A DNA stretch of 64,000 nt from Thuidium tamariscinum (GCA_947034885.2 OX344751.2:18290001-18354000); one strand, 5' to 3'; numbered from the stretch's first letter, positions 1 to 11,791 are shown. Program-made: numbers and translations. The notes: generated by a model from the letters alone, not told the origin.

Positions 1-1345
1 CCAGTTAGAGCCTGGCTGATCAAGGGTTGTTCCCATATTATTGCCGTTGGTTGAGGCGCCCTGCTTCCGCTTTGGCGATTGGCTCCACTTGTTTGCCCAG
101 ATTTGGTCGACGCTGGTACTGAAGTACCCTACTTCTGCGAATTCGTTGTTACCCCTCCTTCCTTGGATCCTGCGTTGACCTCCCCTCGACTTGAATTCCC
201 GCCTTGTGCCCGGCTAGGCCCAGTGCCGGCTTTGGTGGCCTTCTTTTTCCAATTGACCGCAACCCATTCGCCTTTCCCTTTGTCCATGCCCTATTCTGCC
301 CCACCAGAGCCTGAGGCCCTTCCTGTAGACGGGGCTTCCCCTTCTCTATCCTCATTAGAGGAATCTGAGCTCAATAGTATCGTGGGATTCTTCCCGTTGA
401 GTGGGGGAGCTGGACAGGCTTCTCTCCCCCTTGGATCGCCTGTTCCTTCGGCGGGGCTTCCCCTTCATTGCTGGCCGACCGTCGACGCACACCAGGGCAC
501 TCTTTAACCAGGTGGTCAAAGGAGTGACATACCCAGCATCTAATAGGAAGGTTGCTGTAATCCATTTCGACCACTGATCGGGCCTTGGTCCATTCGTTCA
601 TGATGGCTAATTGGGCGATCCACCCTTGACCTACTTTTAATGCCACGCAGAAGCTCTGTTCTATCGTCGTGGCGTTCTTTATTTCGCTTCCTAGGACTTC
701 CCCCAATCCACCAGCTATTTCTTTTGCTACCCCTAGGAATTCCCCTAGGATGCCTCGGAGCGTTACCCACATCGGAACCTTCAAATCGACTGGCAGGCTT
801 GCATCAAACCCTAAGGCCCAGGTCTGTAAGATGCATGTGTCCTACTTGGAGTGATGTGGGGTCAGCATAAGCACCCTCTGCGTAGTTTCCGTCTTATTTG
901 TCAGGATCTGGAAAAAACCTTTCCCAAGGTCCCTACCCAGGCCCACCCAGGCCCCGAGTTGTTGTTGAAGGGATGCTACCCATTGAATTAGTGACGCCTA
1001 GCTAAGCCGACCTCCAACGAAGTAAGCTATAATGGTATTCTTTCGCAATTTCTCAGACTCCACCCTGACACTCTCTTGGTTCACCTTGACCTCTACCACC
1101 TTTGTACAGATAAGAAATCCAATTGAGCTCCTTACATAACCTTCAGGAAGCTTTTCACCCAGAGTAACAATAGTCGGATGTACCTTTGCGTGTTTGCCCA
1201 GGTTGGTGACGGCTGCGACCAATTCGGGTTCAACGGAGTCCCTACTCGCTCCAACGTCCCTCGCGCCAGCATCATCACGATACGTCTCTGTTGGCGCGTG
1301 CGCCAATTGCTGGCGTAGAAGGTCGGCATACGTCATCGGAGCCAT
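1..1345 (-). pseudogene. L1-type LINE ORF1 (DUF4283 plus zinc knuckle), decayed, runs off left edge
   Basis: ORF1 proteins of plant L1-like LINEs bind the element RNA and form part of the retrotransposition particle. One minus-strand frame starts with ATG at 1345 (MAPMTYADLLRQQL) and can be followed to the window edge, about 448 codons. Residues about 85-200 resemble DUF4283, with GKGFFQIL, then W-L-F-D and a VPMWVTLRG segment. A CCHC knuckle follows at about residues 270-283, CWVCHSFDHLVKEC, with the spacing C-x2-C-x4-H-x4-C. The tail is basic and Pro/Gly-rich. The frame is interrupted by stop codons at 998-1000, 842-844, 371-373 and 149-151, so the copy is dead although no frameshift was needed to follow it. 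ORF2 with endonuclease and reverse transcriptase would lie beyond the left edge. Opposite-strand ORFs here are shadows. Confidence 0.75.
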
Positions 1346-1615
1346 ACCTCCGCACCCTAAGTAAATTAAGCTAACCCTAATTAAACCCTAATCCTTTCTT
1401 AAGCAGCTCCACCCACGCTTGATCCTGCACTCATATTGGCTGTAGGATAACCAGAGATTACTTTAAGTAACTAATCAATCGTAAGTTGAGCAAAGTATGT
1501 ACGCATTACCGTAGTAGATCAAAGATCGCTCAACGGCGCCACCCACACTTTGTATGCGCGACTACGGAGCTGCACCACGGTCGCCATCAGTTTCGTTCAC
1601 TTCCTTTATACGAAA
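1346..1615 (-). other. Probable 5' leader of the LINE
   Basis: This GC-richer stretch lies directly upstream of the LINE ORF1 start on the minus strand. Composition changes abruptly to AT-rich DNA near 1612, which is the likely 5' end of the element. It contains AAACCCTAA, a telo-box-like motif (about 1384-1392). Plant L1 elements carry an internal promoter in this region, but no core promoter motif was identified. The exact 5' boundary and any target-site duplication could not be set because the 3' end is outside the window. Confidence 0.4.
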
Positions 1616-1888
1616 GAAATTATTTTTATTAATTATTTTTGTTACCATTAAATTTGAGCAAATATTTTAAAATGAAAATAAATTTAATTTTTTGAAAAAT
1701 CATCTTATACAAGTGTTATTGTTCTTCAACATATCTAAAATTTATTGAAAAAAATTTAATGTCTCAATTAGTTACAACAATTTTGAATACCTATTGGAGC
1801 CACTAAGTTATAAAGTGGGCACACTCAAAAGCACAATTGACCTTAAAGCACCATCCACATTTGGTGTACATTTCCAAAATTAGTTATG

Positions 1889-2035
1889 TATAAGGGCAAA
1901 ACACCCATTCCTGTCCATGTATCCAAAATCGTCCAAATATAGCAGGGGTGCACATTTTTCAAAGAAAAATGTACTCCACTGCTATATTTGGACGGTTTTG
2001 GATACATGGACGGGAATGGGTGTTTTGCCCTTATA
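1889..2035. mobile_element. Foldback MITE (two ~68-bp inverted arms)
   Basis: The left arm begins TATAAGGGCAAAACACCCAT and the right arm is its reverse complement with only a few mismatches. The arms meet at a very short loop near 1958-1965 (TTTTTCAAAGAAAAAT). The whole 147 bp is therefore one long hairpin. The palindromic TATA at both ends hides any target-site duplication, so a TA duplication (Stowaway/Mariner-like) is possible but not proven. No coding capacity. Confidence 0.65.
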
Positions 2036-2067
2036 GGCTATAGATGGCACTTTCAAAATCAAACGTT

Positions 2068-2357
2068 ACGAGAGATTTGAGGGCTCTAGGAGCCCACAAG
2101 TTCCCATAGCTCGAAATTGCTTAATAAGCCACAAGAATGCAGTTCTGCAGGAATCCTACATGGTCGAGCGACTGCCACGTCATTAACTTCTTTTCTTTTT
2201 TTTTACAAAAATTTAGACTTTTTTCATATTTCAGGACCCCAAATTTTTTTTATTTTTTTATTTTTTTTAAAAATGCTAGCCTGACAACAACCAGCCCTTC
2301 CCTAGACCAGTTTCAAGAACAATCCCGAAACAGCCCTTTGGAGCCCTCAAATCCCTC
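2068..2357. repeat. Possible small TIR element with GATTTGAGGGCTC ends
   Basis: GATTTGAGGGCTC near 2074-2086 recurs as its exact reverse complement near 2341-2353. Weaker similarity extends outward on both sides. The interior is T-rich and non-coding. The spacing and arrangement suit a short non-autonomous DNA transposon, but no target-site duplication was recognised, so this may be chance or a fragment. Confidence 0.3.
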
Positions 2358-2903
2358 CTAATGCTTTGAAGACTCTAGACATTGGCTATGGATTCAATGT
2401 ACTTTTTGGCTTCTAAAAATCATAGTAATTTCAGTTTTGGGAATAAAATTACAAAAAATTTGCAATCTTCATATTTCCTATCTTTCTACATGAGAAAAAT
2501 TTGTATAGCCTCAAACTCCTCATGATATGTTCAACAATTGCTTAAGTGATTTGGTATAGGTGGTTCCACCTTAATAAGTGACACTTTTGGTTGTATACAT
2601 CTTGTTTATGGAATACTTCTTGCATGTAGGGAGATATGAGCTCAGAAACTCAGTGAATGCAATTTCCAGATGGGCAATATTGGTTTTTATGTTGATAGGT
2701 TTTGCAATCACAGGTTGGTGTTTTTTTGGCCAAAGCCCCAACTATACTATTTGCACATGCACTTTGGGTAGCATTTTTAAGGTTTGGGCAGTAGACCCCA
2801 CGATGTGTAATGTTGGAGCTGGAATTCTAAGGCCTGTGAAGTCAAACGAGGCCATATGACAATTATAACAATGAAAGATGATAAGTTAAACAATATTGAG
2901 TAA

Positions 2904-3373
2904 GAGCATTCCCACAGTTGGGCCCTACAAGAGGCCCGACCAGGGTCTGCATGCCGAGTGCTTTGAGGGCTGCTGGAATGTCTGAAGTTAGGAAGCCCCA
3001 CGGCAGACTCAGGAGAATGCACGGGGAAGAGGACTAGCACGGCATCTAAGAAAGTGATCAAAGCCACGTCTGTCCACAACCTTCCTTGCCTTCCAACCAT
3101 CTTCAATAGTTCAATATTGTTTGCAGAGACGACTTCATCGTACAAAGAGTGCCTGCAATATTCGAGCAGGAGACACGAATTGTACCTCGAAAAAAGTGCC
3201 ATGACACATACCGCGCCAAGCTTCTCACTCTACATTTGGTCGTCTCTTCAGGAAAATTGGCTGTAGCCGGTCATTTCCTGAGCCTTATCTTGCGCGCCGT
3301 AGGGAGGTCCAGACGACCTAACTCAGCCAAATACCTAGTTTGCACCTTTGGTTGGGCCGCCATGGGAATGCTC
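2904..3373. mobile_element. PIF/Harbinger-like MITE with TAA target-site duplication
   Basis: The element starts GAGCATTCCCACAG and ends with the inverted copy CCATGGGAATGCTC, so the terminal inverted repeats match over about 12-14 bp. TAA lies directly outside both ends (2901-2903 and 3374-3376). A 3-bp TAA/TTA duplication with GAGCAT-type ends is typical of PIF/Harbinger MITEs in plants. The 470-bp interior is clearly richer in G+C than the surroundings, and the ORFs across it look like composition shadows. It is non-autonomous. Confidence 0.75.
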
Positions 3374-3399
3374 TAAGATGTTAAATCCTGTAATCATCC

Positions 3400-4370
3400 A
3401 TGATGACTGATAAGGCATAGATAAAATAAGCATCTAGCTGGTAAAACTTGTTTTACTAGGAATTGATAAGGATTTTGGGGTTTATGTAGTGTTGGATCTT
3501 TTTGGTTGCGTCAAAGTCTTCAATAGCTAATTTGAGATCTCCGTATCCAAATATGAATTCAAAATTTGCATAAAATAATATTTGCAAAAAATAAAAAATT
3601 TTAGTGTTTATCATGGGGTAAATCTAGTTGCACCATATTATGGAAGAATACAGGATTTAATGTTGTGCCAACATTGATGACAACAAGGCGAATGACAAAG
3701 ACAATAACGACAACCATAACCATGATAAAAAAGAGTTTGCCAATTTTATTTTTTTTAATATTTTAAAAATACATTAATTATTTTAAAAGTTCAAAACTAT
3801 TTTAACTGAAAAAATTCAATGGAAAAAATTGCTTATTGAATAAATCCTTACAATTAAAGAAATTTTTCGTTTATTCCATGTTTTCTAGGTGGCAATGATA
3901 AAATTTGTACTTTTAAAGTAAGCATAAGACTTACATTTTTAAATCAATTGATATAATTTTAAAAACAATAATTTTTATAGGATTGAAGTAGTTTTATATA
4001 ACATTTTTACTATTGAAAGTGGTGTCTTTAAATTTCAAATTAGAGTCAATCATTACCAATTTACTTTAATTTATTATTTTTAATATCCTTTATATTTTAA
4101 GATGGTTGAGAAGATCAAAATAGAATTATTAAATTTTAGAAGTTTTGTTTTACATGTTATGAATTAATCATGCAATATAATATTAGAATTATTTAAGAAG
4201 GAAGATTCAAGATTGCTTCCAATTACTAATTTATGTAAGAAACTATATTCTTTCAAAGACAATCAACTTTCTTATCTTATAAAATAATTCTAAAATAATT
4301 CCCAAGAAGTTCAAGTTATGAAATGATTATAATACCAATTATAAGTGTAAATAATTTTAAGAAAAATTCT
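3400..4370. other. AT-rich intergenic DNA, no gene seen
   Basis: There are no open frames with coding character and no inverted repeats with clean ends. The sequence is dominated by A/T runs. Confidence 0.6.
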
Positions 4371-4376
4371 ATTCTG

Positions 4377-4907
4377 CACTGAATAGGGGTATTAAAGGGA
4401 CCACTAGAAGAAAACTGCGTTGCATTTGACAAAAACTGCGTTGTAGTGAACGGGAACTCGTGGGGTGGATTGTGTTGAAGTTTCGCTATGTTAAACGGAA
4501 TTTTTCATTCTAACATGAAATTTTGCATTGTACTTGTTGAATTCTACGTTTTACTTGTTCAATTTTATATTCAAACATGGAAACTCAAAATTTTGCGTTA
4601 TGGAAGGAGAACTCAACACAATCCACCCCACACGTTCTGTTAAATCCAACACACTTCCAACGCAGTCTCAATTGAGTAAAACACAGATTTCACAGGTTCA
4701 ACGCAGTTTTGGAAATGAATAGTACAATTTTCTTCTAGTGGACCCATACTAATTATTTGACATTTCACACTAATTAAATGTCTTTTTTTGTTGTACACCA
4801 ATAGTTAGTGGAATGTTTAGAGTTTGTACATCATATTTCAACATCTATAGCTTTTTAAGCCATTGGTCCTTTTAATTATTTGGTCCCCTTAATATCCCTA
4901 TTCAATG
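4377..4907. mobile_element. MITE (CAYTGAATAGGG ends) interrupted by a CACTA MITE
   Basis: The left end reads CACTGAATAGGGGTATTAAA and the right end, inverted, reads CATTGAATAGGGATATTAAG. About 22 of 26 terminal bases match, including a shared GGGACC/GGGGACC at the inner edge. The original element is about 190 bp long once the nested CACTA element at 4402-4740 is set aside. The terminal similarity may extend three bases further out (4374-4910). No target-site duplication was resolved, so the superfamily is unassigned. Confidence 0.6.
4402..4740. mobile_element. CACTA (En/Spm-like) MITE with GAC target-site duplication
   Basis: The ends are CACTAGAAGAAAAC on the left and its inverted counterpart ending CTTCTAGTG on the right. 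The trinucleotide GAC lies just outside both ends (4399-4401 and 4741-4743), the 3-bp duplication expected for CACTA elements. Inside, GCGTTG/CAACGC motifs and ATCCACCCCA/TGGGGTGGAT recur in opposite orientation on the two sides, so much of the element folds back. It is 339 bp long, non-coding, and inserted inside the MITE at 4377-4907, so it is the younger of the two. Confidence 0.85.
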
Positions 4908-4910
4908 TAG

Positions 4911-7680
4911 TAACTAGTAAGTGCTTGTATAAAAATGTAGGACTGCAGTTTGTTGGGACATCCTTTAATTCTTAAATTAAAAAAAATTTGAGTGTAATTT
5001 TCTTATGTTATAATTTTATGTATATAATGGAATTTAATTCATTCCATTTTAATTAATTTTTTAAAATTTTGGGCATTCTAAACATTATCTTCAGAAAATA
5101 AATTACAAAATTTATTTAAAAGCTAAATTTGAGTAATTTTCTTTCTAAAAGATGGTTATAAGTTTCTAATCCTTTACAAAATCAATTATATCATTACAAA
5201 AATTGTATTAAATTTATAATTCTATCTTAAATCTTCTTTTGTAAAGAAATTTTTAATGTATAAATAATAAATATTTATAGAATATTTAGATTTCAAATTC
5301 AAATTTTTGTCATAAAAAATAAATAAAAAATGAAAAAAAACTTTAAATTTAAAAGTTTTAAACTTTAAAGCCAAAAGAATCATGTAAAGTAAAGTAGAGA
5401 ACATTTAATTTTTACTTCAAATTTTAATTCCTTATACAATATCTAATACAAGTTTATATATATATTCATTACATTTATTAGTATAATTATGTCTACATAA
5501 AGCAAAACAAAAAATTATTTTTATTATTATTATTATACTTTCCTAGAAAAATATCAATTTCAAGTGATTTAACCCTTTAAGGTCCGCGCATCCAAAAAGT
5601 GGATGCGCCTTGGTCAACCCTGATTGAATTTTTCAAAATATCCATTATTGGTATATATTTTAAACTAAGAAAATGAATCTTGGCAAGTTTTCTTTCTATT
5701 CTATTTTGAAATTTTGAAAAATGTCAAAAATTGAAAGAATTATTGCAACTGAAAGCTCTATGTGTTAAAATCCAAATAACATAGTATGGTGTGTTTTTAA
5801 TTCATTTTAAAAAAATGTAATTTGAATTTAAATTATAAAATTATATTTTTCATTCTAACCTTGATTTATGGTAAAAATTAAAAAAATTTATAATATATTT
5901 TCTAATTGATATGATTTTATTTCCACCTTTAGCTTAAAAAAATCACAATAATTTTATTTTTCCATCAAAATTATTGAAAAAAACAGCATAAATAGAAAAT
6001 TAACTTTTGCACTAATGAAAAATATCGAAATTTTATACATAAATTAAATAAAAGGATAAATTTGGTTTGATAGTTGAATTTGACTTCAAGGTTTTTGTTG
6101 TGGCTGTTTTCGATGTAAAAAAATAAAATAACCAATTGAAAATTTCACACTAATCTCCATTGCTACTTGTACCACTTGTAAGAAATTCAAATAATTTGGA
6201 TTTTTTTTGCTATTTTTACTTATTTATGTTCGATTTTTGCAACAAAAATGGTAACAATTATAATTTTTCACAAAATAAATTGAAATTTCTCATAGTCATA
6301 TACAATTCTTAGTTTCAAGTAATAAAAATATAATATTGTTGTTTGAACACAATTTAGAAGGCCAAATTATGTTTAGACATTATGTTTGACCATTTCACAA
6401 TGGATCAAGATGTTTAGGGGTTAAGGTAAAAAAAGGTTCAAGACTTTAGTAGATAAATGATTTTCTATTTCGAACTTTATGTATATCAGATTAAAAATCC
6501 CTTGTTTATCCCATAATGACTTTATTATTTTTATTTAAGTTTATTTTCTACATTACATTGATATAATTAAAATTTAATTTAATTTTTTTAAATTATTTAT
6601 TTCTAAAACAATTACTAGTCTCAACAATTGTTCTTAAAGCAATTCCAATTGATCATTTATAATATATAATTTCATCTACATTATATAAATTATTTTTCCT
6701 ACATCTTGGGTTTTAAGCTAATTTAGTTGTTTTTTGAACTTAAAAATCAGGAGGCCTTTTTCTAATAAGAAAATCTACTAAAGTATTAAGGCCATTTTCC
6801 TATCTTAGTATATGTTTATATACTATTTCTATTATAAAAACTTAGAAAATTTATAAATTACTTTCTTTTCTATATATAGTCCTATAGTCCTTACTACTTT
6901 ACTATAAAAATGTTTACAATCTTGGTATTTTAGAATGAATGACTTTATACATTTAAGAACATTAGTATTTAATTCTTAAATTCAAATAAAAACTTCTATC
7001 AAATTCAATATTAAAAAACATTATATTTTAATAATAAGTTTTTTTTAGATTACATAAAGATATATAAAACTATCAATCTACTTATACTTTTACTTACATT
7101 GTAATTTTATTGTGGTATTTTCTTTGAAATTTAAATGCCAAAGCTAACAAATTTTTGTGTTGTAAATTAAAGTAAATCTAAATCAAGTTATTATTTTGAA
7201 TATTTCTTATTTCAATAAATATATTTTTAAAGTCTAGTTTCCGCATCATAAATCCAATTCTCATCATAATTGATTATGATCTTTCTATTTAATTTTTTGT
7301 ACAATTTCATCTATTAAAATCTTTAATTTTTATAGTAATAAGGGATTTTGAAAATGAGTCCCAAAAGAATAATAAATTTGGTAACAAAAAATGTTTTAAG
7401 ATGAGACAACTTTTATTTTTGTTGGATGGAATTTTTTTTGCTACTTATTTTTAAGATTCTTAATTTAGAAATTATAAATAAATGTTTAAGTTGGTAAATA
7501 AAAATATATCTAAGAAAAACAAGATTTTTTTTCCTTGTACATTAAGAGACTCAATTAATTGACTTTGAATGTTCTTTATTTTAGCTTTTGCACAACAAAT
7601 TTTTTAGATTTTAATATTTAGGATGGACAATTGAGTTGAGAATTCAAGAAAAGAAAGAAAAGAAAAAAGAAAATTATTTT
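4911..7680. other. AT-rich intergenic DNA with diverged repeats
   Basis: No gene was found. The short ORF at 5222-5404 is an AT-rich chance frame. A TTA microsatellite lies near 5517-5535, and a perfect 8-bp stem hairpin sits at 5586-5608. GGGGTTAA near 6417-6424 and TTAACCCTTT near 5569-5578 could be inverted ends of a repeat. Confidence 0.5.
5586..5623 (+). repeat. Hairpin followed by CTGA, possible Helitron 3' end
   Basis: GCGCATCC and GGATGCGC form a perfect stem around a 7-base loop (5586-5608). After exactly 11 bases comes CTGA (5620-5623), followed by T. Helitron 3' ends have a short GC-rich hairpin about 10-12 bases before CTRR and insert before T, so the layout fits. No matching 5' TC end or RepHel coding sequence was seen, and a chance hairpin is possible. 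Confidence 0.25.
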
Positions 7681-7690
7681 TATTCTTTAA

Positions 7691-8633
7691 CCCCTAAAGG
7701 TTTTTGACTATGTTTTCACCAAAAATGCTCCCAAACTGCCATTTCTAATACAAGTGCAAATTTTTTTTTAAAAGACATTTTTGACTCATGTAACCATAGG
7801 ATCATGTAGTAAGGTGGTTTGTAAACATGTGGAAAAAATTTCAGAAATTTCCACCGTGTAGATTGCAAGATATAAGCATTTGAATTGACAAAAATTGTTT
7901 TTTTATCCCTGCGAAATCCGGGCAACTGCACTTCACAAGGTCACATTTGTGTGAAAAAAATTCAAAATGGTGGTTACTCTTTGAATTCATACTTCAATGC
8001 AAGTTGGCTACATTCTCAAAAAATTTCAAACCATTTGGAATTGTACAACATATAGGAAAAAATAAGTAAGTAGAAAGAAGTAAGAAATGAGCCAAAATAC
8101 TAAATTGTGAACATTTTATTCATGGAATTGAAAATTTTCAATCCCAATGGTTAAAATGTTGTAATAAAAAATCTACACCTTTTATTTTTATTTTTTTCCA
8201 AAAATATGAAAAATTGAATTAAATGAAGAATTTCAAACTTTTTTTGTATTGTAGAGATTCTGTAACTGGCCACAAACTACAACGAATTCAAAATCTTCAT
8301 AACTTTTGACTCGTTGATCGGAATGGATTGATTCAAATCTTCCCATGTCTGTATAAACCTAAAGAACCAATTTGAAATTTCACTTTTAAGAAGAAAAAAA
8401 ATTTGAAGAAGTTTTTTCATCCGCCCGAGCTGCCCGCCGAGTAAAGAAAACAACATATCCTGCCACAACTTTTTAATCATGAAGTCAAAAGTTATGAAAA
8501 TTGTTGGGCCTTAAAGCTACTCCTCGGGCACACATTGTATCAAAATTTCAAAGAAAAAAAATAAAAACTCCATCCGTAGTGAGCTGCCCAAAAAATTTAT
8601 AATCTCAAAAAATGTTGTTCAGGGCTTTAGAGG
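7691..8633. repeat. TTAA-flanked repeat with CCYCTAAAG ends
   Basis: The left end CCCCTAAAGG is preceded by TTAA (7687-7690). The right end, inverted CCTCTAAAGC, is followed by TTAA (8634-8637). A similar pair, TTAA-CCCTTTAAGG and TTTAGGGG-TTAA, bounds 5573-6420. TTAA duplications are the hallmark of piggyBac-type elements. However, sequence similarity to the copy near 22.6 kb continues across the right TTAA, so this may be a junction inside a larger repeat. Inside, CTTCATAACTTTTGAC (about 8295-8310) recurs inverted at about 8484-8498. Confidence 0.3.
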
Positions 8634-8637
8634 TTAA

Positions 8638-9190
8638 GAAATTGTAATCTAGAAGTAGGTACTAGATGAAAGGAAGGGTTGAATAATGAATATTTCTAAG
8701 ATGGAATTAAAATGTATTGATTCTAATAATGAGATCAATCTAGCATTTAAAATAAACCATTTGGAATTTCTTTTTTTAAATTACCAAAAGTGCATGTAGA
8801 AATGAATTCTATAAGTTATTTTTTTCTAAAAAATAATAAACTATCTGATAAAAAAAAGACTATCTATAACTTCTTATAACAAGTCCAAATGGAATGTATA
8901 TAAATTTCCTACATAGAAAATAATAGAATGTATTTGAAGATCTATATTTTCAAAATAGAATTCTAGAAGAATTACTCGTAGCTTTTTATTCTTTATTTTA
9001 AGCTTCTTTGGATATAACTTTTATTTCTGATTTTTAATTTCAAAAAATTATAATTACATAGAGGTAGTCAATTTTTCTATATTTAAAACAAATTTTAGAA
9101 AATGCAGACAAAACCAAGTCTACAAATACTTACAAAAATTCCATTTGTTCTTTAAGGGGACACTAGTCCTCTAAAGTATAAAATCTCTAT
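8638..9190. repeat. Diverged dispersed repeat, copy A
   Basis: Parts of this stretch align by eye with 22651-23060 and with 24000-24400. Shared landmarks are the start (AAATTGT...GTAGAAATAGG-like), the TAACTT...AAGTCCAAAT-like segment, the TCAATTTTTCTAT segment and the end CATTTGTTC...TAAAGGGGACA-like. Many substitutions and indels separate the copies, so they are old. The family is not recognised. Confidence 0.4.
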
Positions 9191-11520
9191 TATAAAACTA
9201 AAACATACTAATTTTAATAATATAATTATTGTTGTATACATGATAAACTATGTATATTCCTAATTTTTGAAAATCTTAAAAATTGAATTCAAAATAAAAT
9301 TTAATACATTCTCTAAAGTATTATTCTTTTTAAAGAGAAGTAAAATAAATAAATAAAATATCTTAATATATTATTCTTTCAAAACCATTTAAATATTAAG
9401 GTAAACATGAATTCAATATACTATTTTGTCATAAAAATACTATAGTTGCTTATAAAGTTAAAATCTTTATAATTTTACATTAATTACTAGTTAAAATGGA
9501 ATTAATCAAAGCTTTTTAAATAGTCAACACATAATCTTTGGAGCTCAAAAAATCATTTTAAGTTTCTGTTGATTTTTTTCTTACATTAGATTATCTATTT
9601 TGAGGTTATTTTTATTGTAATATTCAATTTTTTTTCCAATTAATATAAAAGTTATATTTACTGAAAGTTAATGCCCTATTTAGTCTTAGAAAAAAAGTTT
9701 TAACACAATACAACAAAATTGAAATTATAAGAGCCTATTGTGAAGCCATTTTGTCCATATAGAAAATAAGAATTTAGGCTAAGTATTCATAGCAAAGCTA
9801 ATTAAAAACATCTTGTCAAAATTCCATCTTAACCAAGTACATATAGGGAAAAATTGTTATTGTATGTAAAATTAAAAATTGAATTATTATTTTAAGCTCC
9901 TATTATATATTATTAATCAAACAAGGTTATTTCATGTATTTTAGATAGAGTAGGCAATCTAATCTTATCCCCATCTTTCTATTTCTATAGAAAACAATGT
10001 TCTATTTTCAATCAATTGTTGAATACATTACAACTTACATATCTTGGAGTAATATTAATATCTAAAAATTGTACATTTGGAAATGAATAATGAGTACAAT
10101 ATATACATTGATTTATATTTATAACCTTCATTAATTTTGAGACTAGTCTATGATTAAATATAGAATGATCTATACAACAAAAGTAGGTTCTATAAAATCT
10201 TTATAGAAAAAACTATTTATAATTTCATTTTTGATATTAAAAAATAATTTAAATAGAAATCTTACTAAATTCAATTTACTTGTTTGGTTAGATTTTTCTT
10301 TAGCAGATCCATCCAATAGATATGTTTAAGTAATTCCTTAAGAAGTTGGAAATAGGTTTCCATCCCATACTTCTTGTGACTAATTTTTGGCTAAATTTTC
10401 AAAAACTTTCATGCACAAGGTAGTTCTTCTAGCTTTCTATAAAGCTATGTTACAAGCTTGTAGTTGAAAAATTAAATTGTTTGAAAAAATTTGGTAAGAA
10501 AAAGACATTCAACAAATTTTCAAAAATGATACAAGTTACATGTTGAAAAAGAGATATCAAGTTCATCTTGCTCCACATTGATTTTAAGATGGGTTGTTTG
10601 GAGGAAGATTTGCTAAAAAGCAACAAAAATACTCACAAGTAAAACATTTTTAAAAACCCCATTCCCTCAATTCACAAAATGACATCATAAAAAGACAAAT
10701 GTTCTATTCACTAGTTTTAGTATGAAAGGGAAAGCAAAATACAAATGCTGAGTTGTATATCCTTGTTGGGATTGTTACCAAACAACGATATTGAGATTTC
10801 TAGTCCTCGACTAAAAGCCTACTTGAAGACAAGGCATGTCTAGAAGGTGGAGATAAAAAAAATCCAGAAGAATAGGGATGGAAATGATCACTTCTGTGAG
10901 TGTTTTCTATAGTCTTGCAATAAGTACCTACATACTAAACTTTTATACATAAACAAATTATTGAGTGTGTTAGTGTGTATAGGAAAGCCACTTGTATTAG
11001 ACAAGAAATACACTAGAAAATAAAAATCTCTAATAAGCAAGAATTTTTACATTAAGCTTGTTTGATACCCCAAATCATTCAAATCATTGGTAAAAACTGA
11101 TACTAGTTAAAATTTATCAGGATTTCATTTCAAAAGGTCATACATTTTACCTCGGCACCTTTATAGAGAATAGTACAACTAAAGTAGTATGTTTATATTT
11201 GAAGTGAGAAGGTAAAGAAGACCAAATTCAATTGAATCTACATAATCCAAAACTACAAAAGCTTATGATTATCTAGAACAATGATGAAGGAAATATGTCA
11301 AAAATAGGAATGAAAACAAAATTCAGTACTTTCAAGCCAAGTCGAGTGTATTATTTTGATAACCCAAGCCATTGTAATTGCCATTGATGAATGCTTGACA
11401 TTTTGAACTTGCAAATGGTTTTTTAATCCAAGACCAACAAATATATACGATATGAAATGCATGTTCTTACTACTTTAGGGGAAATCATCTTCAAGATCAA
11501 GAAGTGAATTACTTTCTTAC
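9190..11520. other. AT-rich intergenic DNA, no gene seen
   Basis: Reading both strands gave no coding frame, no clean terminal repeats and no tandem array. Occasional A/T microsatellite-like runs only. Confidence 0.55.
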
Positions 11521-11522
11521 TT

Positions 11523-11791
11523 AAGTATAAGAAACCCTTGTTTTGGGTGACGAGCCCTAATTTTTTATGACGGATTTTAGGTGATGTCAATGCTTACAAC
11601 CCAAAAAATTTATGTCAACAAAAATGTCCAATGTAACATCAATGTTGATAGTCCAATGTTTTATGTTTACATTGATATTACATTGGACATTTTTGTTGAC
11701 ATACAATTTTTGAGTTGTCAGCATTGACATCACCTAAAATCCGTTATAAAAAATTAGGGCTCATCACCAAAGACAGAGGTTTCTTATAGTG
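11523..11791. mobile_element. CACTA foldback MITE with CTT target-site duplication
   Basis: The right end, inverted, reads CACTATAAGAAACC and the left end is the same with a decayed first triplet (AAGTATAAGAAACC). CTT stands directly outside both ends (11520-11522 and 11792-11794). The arms match almost throughout, through GAGCCCTAATTTTTTAT, GGTGATGTCAATGCT and ATGTCAACAAAAATGTCCAA, and meet in a short loop near 11650-11660. The 269-bp element is therefore a near-complete hairpin. It has no coding capacity and belongs to the same broad class as the elements at 4402, 45246 and 52771. Confidence 0.85.

Noticed and set aside
79-507. Plus-strand 142-codon ORF
   Set aside because: It is opposite the LINE ORF1 tail; the minus-strand frame carries the zinc knuckle and DUF4283 features.
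1372-1395. Interstitial telomere repeat
   Set aside because: Only two or three imperfect AACCCTAA words occur, which fits a telo-box in the LINE leader rather than a telomeric array.
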